Below, piece by piece: positions 1 to 13,801 of a DNA stretch of 64,000 bases (positions are counted from its first letter, which is position 1; every line of letters begins with the position of its first letter). Source of the DNA: Cunninghamia lanceolata (lineage: Eukaryota > Streptophyta > Pinopsida > Cupressales > Cupressaceae); the NCBI GenBank assembly GCA_027924645.1, contig BSBN01001752.1, positions 15,801,001 through 15,865,000 of the forward strand, written 5' to 3'. Under the pieces are notes generated by a model. It did not search any database. It saw nothing but the letters and a program-made list of their open reading frames with translations, and had not been told where the DNA came from. The translations under genes and the position numbers were made by a program.

Positions 1-560
1 TAGCAATAGAAAAAAGATAAATAACATAATGCAATACGATAACTATTCCAATAAAGAAGATGAAAAAATAATTACAAACAACCATTTCAAACAACTAATC
101 GATGTGTGAAGTAAAAATATATAGGCCTCTTGGATGTATGAGTTAGTATGAGACATGTCCAAGAGGTCATGAGTTAATTCCTAATTAGAAGAGTAGTTAA
201 CTTAGTTAACTAAGACAAAGGTGGCCTTGATTAGAGAGAAGTGACACCTAACTATTGTCAATCAAGGATTGATGAGGCAATAGTGGCACTTGGTGACTTC
301 AAATCAAGGTTGATACATGGCATTATTATCTTAACAAAGAAAATGTAACCCACCTATGTAAGCTTATCCTAGGTGCATAATATGCAATAAAGTAAATAAC
401 TAAATGCTAGAAAATAAAATAATACACCAACATAAGTCCATAATTGTTATACTCTTGGTTGTCCTCATACTCTTTTGTGATACATAAAGTGCCTCCCTTG
501 CTTTTTCAATCAAGTGGAAATTATTTCCTCTTCTTAGCATATCAAACAACAAGTAAGACA
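1..560. other. AT-rich spacer, nothing recognised
   Basis: No open frame of useful length, no terminal repeats and no RNA-gene signature is visible. A short stretch near 195-220 is rich in TTAACTTAG-type words, but there is no organised repeat. Confidence 0.5.
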
Positions 561-601
561 TTCTACATGATATAATGTCTACATTGCCATGGAATGAAAA
601 T

Positions 602-844
602 ATGCATGATTACACCCCTAAGAACATGCTCATAGTGTTATCCATGCTCAATCAATATTGTACTCAGGCTTACAACACTCAAAAACTTATCACAATGTTG
701 TTGATGTTATGCAATCAATTAAAATGTACATGTCTACAACATCCAAATGTTTCATAGCATTGTCCATGTTCAATGCCAAGGAGTGTACATGCTTACAACA
801 CCCAAAAACATGTGCCATAACGTTGCCCATGTTACCAATTCCAT
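602..844. repeat. degenerate ~60-bp tandem repeat
   Basis: About four diverged copies start near 602, 660, 726 and 785. Each contains a word like GTACATGCTTACAACAC, a CAAAAAC segment, and a CCATGTTCAAT-like end. Spacing is 59-66 bp, so the copies stay roughly in frame, and the minus-strand translation shows a ~20-residue periodicity. The repeat sits just downstream (in minus orientation) of the zinc-knuckle remnant and may be the 3' part of the same degraded reading frame; that link is inference. Confidence 0.5.
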
Positions 845-1115
845 GCTTTACCTCTACTTTCTCATACAATTGGAATAAAACTAAACTTTTGCAACTATAT
901 TTACCACACACATACATGTTTAGAACTAATGAAAATGTTTTCTACAAGCTGTCTATGTTGCTCATATTTCTTATATTTATAGAAGATCAAAACCCTCATG
1001 CAACAAGCATTACACTACCCTTTCTTCTTTCAAACAACAAGTGGATGTGACAATTTTTTTTATCAATTTACAAGAAATGTGAAGGTTGTAATTTCCCACT
1101 ACATCACATTTCCCT

Positions 1116-1850
1116 CTACCTCATGAATTTCCCTCTTGATTGTTTTTGGTTTCTTTCCAAGTAGACTTGTTTATCATGCTCATCCATAGGGAGTGCAAAA
1201 TACTCCTTACTTGTTCTACAGGTGGAATTCACAACTTGAACACTACCCAATCCATAGAAAAAACTGAGATTTCTAATCAAATGCCTATACAAATTAAAGA
1301 AACTCACTTTTTTTCCTATTCAAATTAAGTAATTTCTCTATCCAAGCATCAAATGACATACCCTTACAATCCACTAGTGGTGTAGTATCAAGTGAGAGTT
1401 ATTACACTTTCCATCCCAATATCCTCCAACCTTTCAATGAGTACAATAATTGTTAGATTTACACATACTCTTGAATCAAATTGCTTGTTACATTCCTTGA
1501 TAATTTATCTTGGCCTTTCTTTTCCTTTTACTTTGATGAGTGATTGCTTTTTTTCCCATCTTCACTAAATAACATATGTTTTGTAGTGTTGTTAGCTATG
1601 CACATCACTCTATAATGTTTACTTCTTTTGCAACTAGAGCAAGAAACAAGAAACCTACAATCTTGTACCACATGTCCATTTCTCTTACAAATGAAACAAA
1701 ATATGGACTCTTTACCTTATTTACCCACATGCTCTTTTATCTCCTTCACAAGCTTGGATAGTGGTGAAGAGGTGGAGTGCAATATCTCCATTTCTTCTCT
1801 TTTTCTTTATTTTCTTGAAGTGGATTTTTGCTCTCCTCTTATTGCTTAGG
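1116..1850 (-). pseudogene. gag-like remnant with two CCHC zinc knuckles
   Basis: On the minus strand one frame encodes two adjacent CCHC knuckles. The first, at 1698-1657, reads CFICKRNGHVVQDC. The second, at 1641-1600, reads CSSCKRSKHYRVMC. Both fit CX2CX4HX4C and only five residues separate them. Upstream (1850-1716) is a lysine/glutamate-rich stretch with a stop close to the first knuckle. Downstream, a 63-codon open frame (1307-1116) lies in a different frame, so at least one frameshift has occurred. CCHC knuckles are nucleic-acid-binding modules typical of retrotransposon Gag, and also of some cellular RNA-binding proteins. No protease or RT follows. Family assignment is uncertain; a retrotransposon gag remnant is the simplest reading. 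Confidence 0.55.
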
Positions 1851-2075
1851 TTGTTGCTTTTTTGTAGGAGACAATATACAATCATCTTGAGGCTTTACAA
1901 AAATAATATTTGAGGAATTTATACCTCACATGGGATGTCCTTGATTTGTGCATAATGAATACCCCTTAGAGCTTTTTCCAATATCCATGCTTGCATAACT
2001 AAGGCCCTTAAATGGTGGTCTTTCCTTCACTATGATGTCTAAAGTGCTCCTTATCCATCCTTTCCAAGTCCTCTT

Positions 2076-3728
<1,653 letters not shown>

Positions 3729-3730
3729 GA

Positions 3731-3930
3731 GAGAGGTTGTGCTCTCATGCAAAGGGGTGAGCCCTCTTAAGAGATATTGTACCTCCTTTAGAGGGGTGAG
3801 CCCTCTCTTGGAGAGGCTGCGCCTCCTTTAAGTGACGTAAGGCTCTTAAGAGAGGCTACACCTCCTTTAAGTGAGGCAAGACTCTTAAGAGAGGATACAC
3901 CTCCTTAAAGAGAGGCCAGTCCTCCATTAT
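3731..3930. repeat. 39-40 bp minisatellite, five copies
   Basis: Copies start at 3731, 3771, 3811, 3850 and 3889. The unit begins GAGAGGCTACACCTCC and ends with ACTCTTAA or a variant. The third and fourth copies are nearly identical 39-mers; the first two contain AGGGGTGAGCCCTCT instead of the AAGTGAGGCAAGACTCT part. The unit has internal complementarity (GAGGGG/CCCTCT), so transcripts could fold locally. Confidence 0.85.
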
Positions 3931-5475
3931 TGGGGATGCCTCATAAAGAGGGTCAACTCCCCAAATACAAATTATTTTTTTTGTATATTGATCTTTTATA
4001 ATTTACATATTTTTTCTATATATTGATCTTTTATAATTTTTATTATTTTGTAAATTGTTCTTTCAATTTTAATCTACATACATGGAAAGGATAAAGAACA
4101 TTTTGGTTTCGAATTTAGAAAACCCCTTGAGTGGAACAAAAAAAATTAATAAGTTATTCAATGAGTGATATGGACTTCCATGTGATTTATACATGTTAAA
4201 ATGCCACTACTTATTAGGAACAACAAACTAGTTGTGTTTGTTCCATTGTTGGGTATGAAATTATATGTGTGTATATGCATATTTGAATTTATTTTGTTTG
4301 AAGGTAAATGTTTGAAGGAAGTTTAGAAAGGAAATTCATTCCTAAAACTATTCAAAACCACTCAGAAAATTAGATGCTAAAATGTAAATTTCATAAAAAT
4401 ATTGTCTAAGATTTCAATACATTAGAAGTTAAAATTTTATTGCCTGAAGAATAGAGTTGTATATAAGTGAATATAAATATTTTGCCTAGATATATGAATT
4501 ATCAAGAGTGATGGAAATCAATTAATCTTTAATCGTTATGAAATCATTTGTAAGTAGTTATCTTATTGTGGTTAAATTATTTCCATTATGCTATAGTTGG
4601 AAGAGATCAAGTAATGGTTGTTAGATTCTTTGTGTAATATGGGCATGCATGTTAGGTGATGATGTGGCTTGTAACATTTGACCAAGCTATAAATTCAATA
4701 GCTAAGAAAATGGGTTGTTGAATTTACTTTGCCACTTCCTGTGTTTTTGGATAATGCATTTCTATATGTTTGCCAGATTAGGCATTAGGTAGAATGTATT
4801 TTAAACACTAGGACTTCACGAGATATCATGCATATTGGCCTCAATGGGCTAGGCTCCTTGTGATGGGTCAGGTTCCTCATGTGGGTAGCATGGGGAAGCC
4901 TATGGCTTCATGGCAGGGTGGAAGTCATCCCAATGATGCTCTCTCTTCTCAGGTTACAAGGAAGAGGCCTTCATACGAGATATTCTGCTTGGACATATTA
5001 TTATTAAGACACATTTTATATGGTTATTAAACATGATATGGTATCATGTATGAAGGACTCAATCCTCTTATTGTACTTGATATTACTTGTAAACATTTGA
5101 ATATGTGTTTGATGAGCATTGATAGCTATGAGAAGAATTCATATGCTAGGCTACCATGTTGTATAAATGATGTTGCAGTGTATTCCTACTTTCATCCCTT
5201 AAAAATAACTTGAGTTATTCATCATCATATTGTATACTATTGAAATCATTGATGAGATTTCAGTTTATGACTTTTATGTTACAAGTTAATATGTTGACAT
5301 TATTTTATGCCATAATGTGACATTGGTGTGAAATTGATAATTTAAGGAATCTTCCTTGTTATCCTCTAGTTGAAGGATATATATGGATTTTAATAATTTG
5401 TTATCTTTAGAATTATTGTAATATTTATGTTATTTATTATGATAGATGTGAGTTATTTACAATGGTTTTTACATG
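3931..5475. other. spacer, probably including the 5' LTR of the gypsy element
   Basis: The right edge abuts a primer-binding site at 5476, and the final bases before it (TTTTTACA) resemble an LTR end. The LTR's left edge cannot be placed because no 3' LTR is present for comparison. A less AT-rich patch lies at about 4820-4980. No coding sequence is recognised. Confidence 0.4.
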
Positions 5476-5487
5476 TGGTATCAGAGA
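5476..5487 (+). other. primer-binding site (initiator tRNA-Met)
   Basis: TGGTATCAGAGA matches 11 of 12 positions of the usual plant TGGTATCAGAGC site complementary to the 3' end of initiator tRNA-Met. It lies about 100 bp upstream of the gag start codon and marks the 5' LTR boundary. Confidence 0.75.
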
Positions 5488-5578
5488 TCTAGGTTAAACA
5501 CTAGGGCCTTATGTCTACTTCACTCCTAATGCTATTATTTTGACCTTTTAGGGATATTGATATAACTGATAAGTCAAA

Positions 5579-6806
5579 ATGGATCAATCACAAAATGCTG
5601 ATCAAAGTGCTTCGAGAAATGAAATTGAACATCATGATAAGCTTGATCATATTTTGGCACTACTAACGGATATAAGAGCCAGAATGGATCATTTGGAATG
5701 AGAAGTAAGAATAACTCGAGTTCCATGCCTAACCAAGATATGCATCAAGAGATCTTTGTTAATAGACAAAGTAATTTTGATCAGACTCATAGTGAAGATG
5801 AGATAAGGTCTAAAATAAAAGAGCCAAGATAGAAAATGAATTGGCTAAGGACCTCAAAAAAATAGCACCACCAAAATTCGATGGGAAAACTTTAGGGGAT
5901 GGTGCAGAGGCATGGATTGTGGAAATGGAAAGGTATTTTGAACTCCATGATCTCTATAATGAGACCAAGGTAGTATGGGAAGCCTTCCAATTGAAGGGAG
6001 AGGTTGCTACATGGTGGGAGAATCTAAAAACTCAAAAACATTTATCAGCTAAAAATCTCACATGGAATTTGTTCTTGACATTGTTTAGGAAGCATTGGCT
6101 TCCACAATACTATTTTGACCATAAGATGACAGAGTTTCAAAATTTGAGACAAGGAGAATTATCGGTCACTCAATACTGGGAGAAGTTTATACAACTTCTC
6201 AAATATGTTCCTCTATATCAACAAAATGAGTGGTTTTGAGTGAGGAAGTTTATTTTGGGATTGAAACCCCAAATTGGTGCTAAAGTGGATCTTCATGGTC
6301 CACAAACTATGGATGATGCTTTTGAGAAAGCAATCAAACATGAGCAGAAGCTCCTAAGTATTGTTGAGTTTAGGAAAGATAGCAAGGAAAAGAACAAAAT
6401 TTATCACAATCAACCTTCCACAAGTCCTTCTAAGCATAAGTTTCAGAAGGGTAACCAATTCAATGATAAGAATTTCAAGAACAAGTTTGCTAAGGGAGGT
6501 GATCAGGGTAAGCATTTTGCTAAACCCAAGGGCCACAGTGAGGGTGAAAATAAAAATAATGATAGCAAAAAATCACCTAGTAGAAAGGGACCAAAGGACG
6601 GATGCTTTGTATGTGGTGGTGATCACTATGCGAGCAAATGTCCACGTAAGTTAGATGGGAGAAATGAAGGAACTAATCAACAACATATTCAACATCACAT
6701 CCATATCATTGTGCACAATAAACAAGCAAATTTTCAAGCTACTCCCATTCAGTTTATAGGTACACTTTGTGGTTTTTCAGTTAATGTTCTTATTGATAGT
6801 TGAGCT
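5579..6806 (+). pseudogene. gag: gypsy gag (capsid plus zinc knuckle)
   Basis: The likely start codon is at 5579 (MDQSQNADQ). A frame break and stops follow near 5700-5840. The retrotransposon gag domain then reads well from 5841, with PPKFDG, AWIVEMERYFELH and ATWWENL motifs, as in plant gypsy capsids. A TGA near 6237 separates it from the remainder (LGLKP, then a lysine-rich linker). A knuckle CFVCGGDHYASKC (CX2CX3HX4C) is encoded at about 6601-6640. The frame runs into the protease motif at about 6793. Gag would form the virus-like particle and bind the element RNA. It is non-functional as it stands. Confidence 0.88.
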
Positions 6807-9035
6807 ACATAATGTTTTATAGATCCTAAATTAGTGGATCAGTTGCCTAGAAAGGCTAGTTATATGACAAACTCTCAGATAGTTCAATATGGTAACTGAG
6901 ATGAGAGGAAGGTAGACCAATGTCTAGCCTTCGGTGATTTAGAGCTCCCAAGTTTTGTCACCCAAGTTAAGTTGTATGTAGCCCCACTAGGATCTTACGA
7001 TGTGATTTTGGGAATTAACTGATAACTCATCATAAATCCATTGTAAACTACTCAGAAAAGGTGGTCACTTGTTTAATGGATGATTATGGGAATCCAACAA
7101 AGATTTGTGGCATCCAAAAAGCCATAAGTCTTAGGTAGATTTCAGCCATGCAGCTAAAGAACGCCCAGAGGAAGGGAGGCACTTTATATTCAATTCACAT
7201 ACATGACCTGGAAGATAGTAGGGAACCATCAATTGAAGGTTATCCTATACTCCAAGAATTTTGTGATGTGTTTCCAAAAGAACTACCTAGGGTACCACCT
7301 AGGAGAGAGTTTGACTTCTCTATCAATCTTTTACCAGGTTCAAAACCACAGTCTAAATCTCCGTATAAGATGAATACCACAAAGTTGTATGAATTGAAAG
7401 TCCAACTTTAGGAATTGATAAATAAGGGTCTAATTAGACCAAGTGTGTCACCATGGGGGCACCTGTGATTTTTATGAAAAATAAGGATGGTACCCTTTGC
7501 ATGTGCATAGACTACATGATGCTAAATAAGGCGACCATAAAAAATAGGTATCCATTGCCTAAGATCAATAATCTTTTTGATCAAATGAAGGGTGCAACAG
7601 TATTTTCCAAGATTGACCTTAGATCAGGCTACCATCAATTACAAATCAAAGAGGAAGATATCCCTAAAACTACTTTCAGAACTTGCTATGGGCATTATGA
7701 GTTCACTGTACTTCTCTTTGGCCTTACAAATACACCAGAAACCTTTATGAATTTGATGAATAGTGTGTTCAAAGATTGTTTGGATGATTTTGTCATTGTT
7801 TTTATTGATGACATTCTAATCTATTCCAAAAATGAAGTGGATCATGAAGAGCATTTGAGAATAGTTCTACAGCATTTGCGGAAACACCAATTATTTGGGA
7901 AGTTGTCCAAATGTTCCTTCTATTAGAAGAAGGTACATTATTTGGGTCACATTATTTCAACAGAGGGCATATATGTTGACCCAGCCAAAATCAAAGCCAT
8001 CATGGAATGGCCAGCTCTAAATAATGTCTAGGAAGTCCATAGTTTCATGGGCTTGGCAAGATATTACTGAAGGTTTGTAGAGGGATTTTCTAAGATTACA
8101 AATCCTATCACCACCCTTCAGAAAAAAGGTAAGAGATTTGAATGGATTGACAAATGTGAGCAATCTTTCCAAAATTTTAAGCTTAAGCTCACCACTACAC
8201 CAATCCTAATAGTGCCAGATCCAAATGGAAGGTTCTCTGTCATAACAAATACTTTTGGCGAAGGTTTGGGTGGGGTTCTCATGTAGAATGGGGAAGTTGT
8301 GGCCTATGAATCCTACAAATTAAATTAATATGAAGTGAACTATGCACCCCATGATCTAGAGCTAGCAGTTATTGTGCATGCTCTACAAATGTGGAGACAT
8401 TATCTTATTGGAAAACCTTTTGAACTCAAAACTAATCATTTGGGGATCAAGTACATTTTCACCTAGCCCAACCTTAATTCTCATTAGAGACAATGGCTAT
8501 AATTTTTGAGTGAATACAACTTTGATATAGATTATATCAAAGGAAAGGAGAATAGAATAGCTAATGCTCGAAGTCGAAGGTGACATATTTTTTCATCACT
8601 ACTTTCCACTCTACCTTTAGAGAACAGGTACTTGAGAAACTTCAGCATGATGAGAATTACATTAAGGTCAAAAAGCCTTGGAAGAAAATGCCTCCAATCA
8701 TTGGTTTAAGGGATACAAGATTGAAGCAAATGGGTTGCTTAGGTTTCAAAATAGAATCTATGTATCACATCAAGGTGGCCTAAGGGCTATAGTCCTATAG
8801 GAGGCACATAATGCTCCCTATTTCGAACACCAGGTGTGACTAAACTTGTGGTTGATTTGAAACCCTTATACTTTTGGCCAGGGTTAAAAAGAGAAGTAAC
8901 AGAGTATGTGGCTAGATGCTTAGAATGCCAATGAGTCAAGGTTGAACATGTGCATCTCGCGAGACTACTATATCCTCATGATATTCCTGAGTACAAATGA
9001 CAAATAATAAGTATGGATTTCATTCAGGTTAGCCA
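6740..9035 (+). pseudogene. pol: gypsy pol (protease, RT, RNase H, partial integrase)
   Basis: Protease: the LIDSGAT-type active site at about 6790 has a TGA in the glycine position. RT: about 7230-7945, with DLRSGYHQ, the active-site box [10 protein letters not shown] near 7800, and a LGHIIS motif after a stop at about 7924. RNase H: about 8130-8585, with FEWIDKCEQSF, then a GGVL motif whose expected aspartates are altered, and LKTNH. Integrase: only the zinc-binding part (YVARCLECQ) and the first residues of the core (SMDFIQ). In-frame stops occur at least ten times. The RT catalytic aspartates remain readable although the gene is broken. Domain order and the FIDD box place it in Ty3/gypsy. 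Confidence 0.9.
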
Positions 9036-9193
9036 AGGGAACATGACTCTTCCCAGCATAAGATACACCAAGTATGAGGTCATGTAGAGCCTTTTAGCAT
9101 CTTAGACTTCTAATAGTTACTTATGTAAAGTGTCACTTATTAGGATCACCCAATCCATTCTTTTTTTATTCTCAAGGATGACAACAATGAATC
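9036..9193. other. junction sequence after the truncated integrase
   Basis: Integrase similarity ends abruptly here and the sequence up to the next LTR is unrecognised. GAATC at 9189-9193 is the proposed left target duplication of the next element. Confidence 0.45.
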
Positions 9194-9820
9194 TGTGTAC
9201 ACAAAATGCAAATTATAAATAAAGATTTTAAATAAAATTTTAAACCTTTAATCTACATTAAATGCAACCTCTAATAAAGCAAGAAACTAAATATGCAAAT
9301 GAATAAACAAAATAATGTTACCCAAATTTTTATCCCTATTGCACCATGAGGGTGGTTTTTCTTGAAATGATTGATATGTGGATGCTCGCAGTGACATCAT
9401 GACATTGCTCGATGATGATTGATTAAAATGACTCCTAAAAGGCTAATTTAAAGACTTCCAAAAAGGTTGATCAACGATGAGGATATGGTAAGAAATCGAT
9501 GGCTGAGATTAAGTTGGTTGGGTAGTTGAAGGATGGAAGGAGGAGATTAATTGAGATTTATTAATTAATTTTTGGATTTTTGGGAGATGGTTATGGAATG
9601 GGTGGATGAGAATAAAAGATATTTTTAATTTATTTTATTCATTTTTAGGTAGTTATAAGAGGGATTTAATTAATTAAATTAATTAAATAATGTGAGAAGG
9701 GAATTTAGGAAATATGAAAATGATTTGGTATTTAGGGAAAATAAGGATAATTGGAAAAAATGATGGTATTATTAGGATAAATCAAGGAATCAGGACCTGA
9801 TACATTTTTAGGTGTGTACA
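9194..9820 (-). repeat. 3' LTR (left copy) of the 9.7-kb element
   Basis: Direct repeat of 18269-18891. The first ~160 bp differ at roughly 17 positions by eye, so the insertion is old. The terminal TGTACAC/GTGTACA inverted repeat is visible. Confidence 0.85.
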
Positions 9821-9879
9821 TTTTGCCTCTCTTTGAGGCAATGTTTCGAGAAGCAATGTCATTTCAAAGAGAGGTAAAA
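9821..9879 (-). other. polypurine tract inside an inverted repeat
   Basis: On the minus strand TCAAAGAGAGGCAAAA directly precedes the LTR start TGTACACACC, as a plus-strand priming tract should. Its complement recurs 28 bp further in: 9821-9836 pairs with 9864-9879 at 15 of 16 positions, so the tract can fold into a hairpin or be read from either strand. Confidence 0.7.
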
Positions 9880-11500
9880 TATAGATTTGGGATGAAAACA
9901 GATGGGGCTTATAACAAAGGAGGACGGGATTCTGCTCCCTTGAGAGGATAGGTGGGGACAACAAACACGAGTAGTCTCTCAAAATGGATAGAAAAGAAGG
10001 ATGACACTAGGAGATTAGATGCAAATGAGGGAGGAAATGATAGTCTGTTGAGTCGGTGTGAACACCCTGATGTTTGATATAGCACCCGACATTATGCACC
10101 ATGATATAAAGATCAAGGTGATGATGTGTCAAATGCAAAAAGGATTGAAATCACAAGCAAGAATATGCCTATGGCACCGTGATATAAAAGACCATGATAT
10201 GTTGTGGCAGGAATGTTGCAAGGGCCAATGCAGATGCATGACAAAATGATAACACACATAAGCAAAGAAAGCAAGCATGTACAAATAATGCAAAGACAAA
10301 CATGATGTTGCCCTTGGTCAAGCTAAAAATTGATGATTGACTAATGATGATAGTGTTGTTGATGTGGGAATGATATATCCTGAGAATAATGCAAGGATTG
10401 TGTTGTTGATATGGGAACGATATATCCCAAGAACAACATGAGGATTAGGAGCAATATATCCTAATGATGATGATGATTAATTGGAGTAAGCTGATAAGAT
10501 TTGTAGCAAGGTTAGGAACAAGATCAGTGGATGCTTTAGGTTGACTGGCTAGATTACTTGGCAAGGTGTGTAGATTAGAATTGCTTGAGGTGGACTAATT
10601 GCTTTTAGGATTGCAAGGGATTTTGTCATTGGATTGCTTTGGGTGATTGCATTGGATTACTTGGGATGAGGGCATTAGATTTACTTGGGTGATGATGCAT
10701 TGGATTGCTTGGGTTAATTACATTGGATGGCTACACTAGATTGCATTAGATGGGATTGTTGTCTCCATATGATAACTAATGACAAGGGAAGACCTAGTCT
10801 AAAAGTAAGGCTGGGAGATAGGTTTGACTTAGGATGATGGGCCTAATGAATTGGATAGAAGGATATATTAAGGGGTTGTCGATAGTGGATGGAAGAGAGG
10901 ATGAATGGTAGATGGATGGATAGATGCAGGATGTGATGCTGAGGACTATGTCGCATAGGAAAACATGCCCCTACTTGAAAAATGTTGTTCAAGATGTTAG
11001 ACTAAATGGATATAGTGGATTGCATAGGCTATAACAAGATGGTTAAAGAATTCTTTGCAAAAGGATTTACTATGTCAAGATTTTTCAAAGCATGTATCAA
11101 AATCATGCCTCAATCCATTGCAAGATGAAATTCATTATCAAGATCAAAGTCAAGCAGGGTCGATGAAGGAGAATGATAGAAAGTATATTTGGATATGATA
11201 GATTAGGATGACAAGAGAGGGAAATGATGGGATAGATGAGACAACTTACCCCAAGCACAAGGTACATAGACAATCGACTTACACATGACACCCGTCTACA
11301 TGTATTCATCATGTGGTAGTTATCCAAGGTGCTATGAATATTGGTTTTCATCATTGGATGAATGATTTCTCTTTACTATTTCAATTTTTTAAATTTTTGA
11401 TCTACTGATTGGATAACATTGATAATCTAATAGGCATGATGCTAGGAGGCTCTTGTTTACACTTAAGAGGCTTAGGATCGACAAGATCTTCATATGAATG
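9880..11500. other. internal region with degenerate short repeats
   Basis: Two repeat patches are visible. At 10350-10480, words like GGAACGATATATCCCAAG recur three times. At about 10600-10760, ATTGGATTGCTTGGGTGAT-like units of 20-30 bp recur about six times. No domain is recognised in any frame. Confidence 0.55.
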
Positions 11501-11533
11501 AACTTGATCATGGATATGTATGTTATTTGGATT

Positions 11534-13090
11534 TTAATTGCATGGTGTTATTTGTTGGATGGGCATGGTACCATATGACTCTTGAATAGGCTTGGAATGG
11601 GTACACTCATTGGATTGAGGCTTTCTAGTTTGATATTCTTCCTTTTCTAATAGTCCTAGGAGTAAATCTGTAAAGGATAATTTGAACATAGTCGGTTTGG
11701 ATTGCGGATGAATGCTTTGGATGGATGGATGGTTAGGTTGATGGGATGAGCTAGAGTGTAAGGTTGAAGATGACAGATTTACATAGGATGTGGAAGATAT
11801 GGAGTGCTCACATGAGGTTGGGTTTGGAAATATGGATTGGACATAAGGACCTTTCTCTAAGTTGGTGCTTCCCTTGACAATAGAATCATAAGGATAGCCA
11901 ATGGATAAGTGTTTGGGATTGGCATAATGGCTAGTGCTAGTTGGTTCTTGACTACAAGGCTGTATGAGTGAAGGATGAAAATTCATGGCAAGTTTGTGAT
12001 TAATAATCTCATCATCAAAGCCATTAAACTATCAAGATATTAATCTTTATCCACAAGACTATCATCATCATCATCATCATCATCATTGGAAAAAGGATTT
12101 TTGACCTGATTTGGATAGAAGATTTGATCGAATGAATGCATAGGTGGAGAGCTTTCTTTGATAGTGATTTTGGGCTTCACATAGGCTTCATGGATGATAG
12201 TAGGAATAGGGGTTCTATCTTGCATGATAAAATTCTCAAACCAAGGATCCATGGTGAAAATGCTGAAGGATAACAAGGTGTTTGGATGCAATGAGGATGT
12301 AATTGGACTTAGCAGGCTTGGCACAAGACTTATGATTTGGAAAATGGATTCCACTCAATATAGGTATGAAATTGTGACTTAGATAAAGAGATTTGGGAAG
12401 ATCTCAAACTTTTTGCAAAGAGGATTTAGTTGTGATCTAAGAAAGGTGGGATGCTTTGGGTTGGATGCAAGTTTAAGGTTTGGACATTCAATAGGATTCA
12501 GAAAACAAAGCAAACATTTTGGTTTTAGTGATATATGCAAGGATAACCATTGGTTTTGCATAACCAAACACGTCAAACACATCAACAACCTACATTAATC
12601 AGGTAGGTGCATCAGTTTCTATGGGCCCACAAGTATGTTATCTACTGAGCTATGGATATCTAGGGAATGCAAGGCCATGTACCACCTATGCACCCCTTAC
12701 CCTAGAGGATGAAGCCTTACCCACAGTAAGCTCTATCTCGACAGGCTTAGAAACATGACGAGTAACTTTTCGGTAATTGGCATCCAATGCACCATGAAAA
12801 AAATATGGTCAAAGGCACCTAATCTGGGCTTAAATAGGTCTCTAAGGATATCCTCGTTATACTCTTGGTACGTGAGGCCTAAGTCCACAAACAAGTGTGT
12901 TGTCTAAGGCATGTGATAAATCACTTTGCCAAGTCCCATAGGCTTGATGTGGGCCAAACATGATAGCTCCACTATTGGGGTACAATTTTCATTCTCTCGC
13001 CTTTGTATACCCCACCAAAACACATGAGTGAGGTCATCTACTAGGGTGATGAAATCCTTGGATAGACCTCCTAAAGGGAAAAAAATCTAA
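11534..13090 (-). pseudogene. unrecognised broken reading frames of the 9.7-kb element
   Basis: Read on the minus strand, 13085-12605 gives a long stretch in one frame with only about four stops. It includes FITLVDDLTHVFWWG and YQEYNEDILRDLFKPR, a composition that looks protein-coding. Further open frames follow: 12588-12379, 12354-12040 (which contains DPWFENFIMQDRTP and ends in an eight-aspartate run) and 11986-11534 (150 codons, serine/proline-rich). I do not recognise the family. Position between 5' LTR and polypurine tract suggests an element-encoded, possibly Gag-like protein; this is inference. Confidence 0.45.
12061..12086. repeat. (ATC)n trinucleotide run
   Basis: About nine ATC units. 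On the minus strand they encode the poly-aspartate tail of an open frame. Confidence 0.9.
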
Positions 13091-13101
13091 GTACTTTTTG
13101 T

Positions 13102-13232
13102 CTCCAAGATCGCTTTGCAGCGCGAGGAGAGAGCATATGTACTTAGACTCTTGGGATAACATAAGACAAAATAGAACTTAAAGAGTTCTTTTGATCTCCA
13201 AGATCACCTTTCAGTTCGAGGAGAGAGCATAC
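13102..13232. repeat. two copies of a ~40-bp segment, 90 bp apart
   Basis: TCTCCAAGATCGCTTTGCAG and a near-identical partner, each followed by CGAGGAGAGAGCATA, occur at about 13102-13140 and 13192-13231. A second pair (GACATGCGAGGCTACA and GGCATGCGATGCTACA) lies at about 13324 and 13373. Confidence 0.65.
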
Positions 13233-13586
13233 ACACTCTAAAATCTCCCAGACACATCAAACAAAAGTTAATTCCCTTTAGAAAAATAAATATGCCTAAA
13301 ATAGTGAGTAAACATTATCTTTGACATGCGAGGCTACAAAAAATGCATTAGTAGTTTCAAGATTTTTTCTTTGGCATGCGATGCTACAGAAAAGATACGT
13401 TAGTGAAAAATGAGAAAACCTACAAAAACCAACAAAAGATGTCAAAAATATAAAAACTAATGCCACCACTAAATTCCTTGTGATTTTCTATGTAATTTTT
13501 TTTAAAATTGCTAAATTTCATTTTCGTATGCAAAATTTATACTTGTTTGAAGTTCGGAAGGAAGCATGAGTTCAGGAGGGTATATC

Positions 13587-13801
13587 TTAAAATCTAGATC
13601 AAATCTGAAAAAAATGATCTTCACCACTGTGTAGTGCTTCGATTCAACTTTCCAACACCTACAAGAACATGAAAATCGGATAGAGTATGCAAAATTTAAA
13701 ATCTAGATCAAATCTGAAAAAATTATCTTCACCACTGCGTAGTGCTCCAAGTCAACTTTCCAACACTTACAAGAACATGAAAATTTGATACAGTATGCAA
13801 A
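13587..13801. repeat. ~110-bp tandem duplication
   Basis: Two adjacent copies (13587-13696 and 13697-13801) both run from AAAATCTAGATCAAATCTG through CCACTG(T/C)GTAGTGCT to ACAAGAACATGAAAAT. Confidence 0.85.

Larger units (their letters stand above)
5476..9035 (+). mobile_element. Ty3/gypsy LTR retrotransposon, 3'-truncated and decayed
   Basis: Order along the plus strand: primer-binding site, gag with zinc knuckle, protease, reverse transcriptase, RNase H, start of integrase. This order, with integrase after RNase H, is that of Ty3/gypsy. Similarity to integrase stops just after the motif SMDFIQ near 9033, before the catalytic core. No 3' LTR is seen, and a different LTR element begins 160 bp later. 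Stops interrupt every domain, so the copy is dead. Confidence 0.9.
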
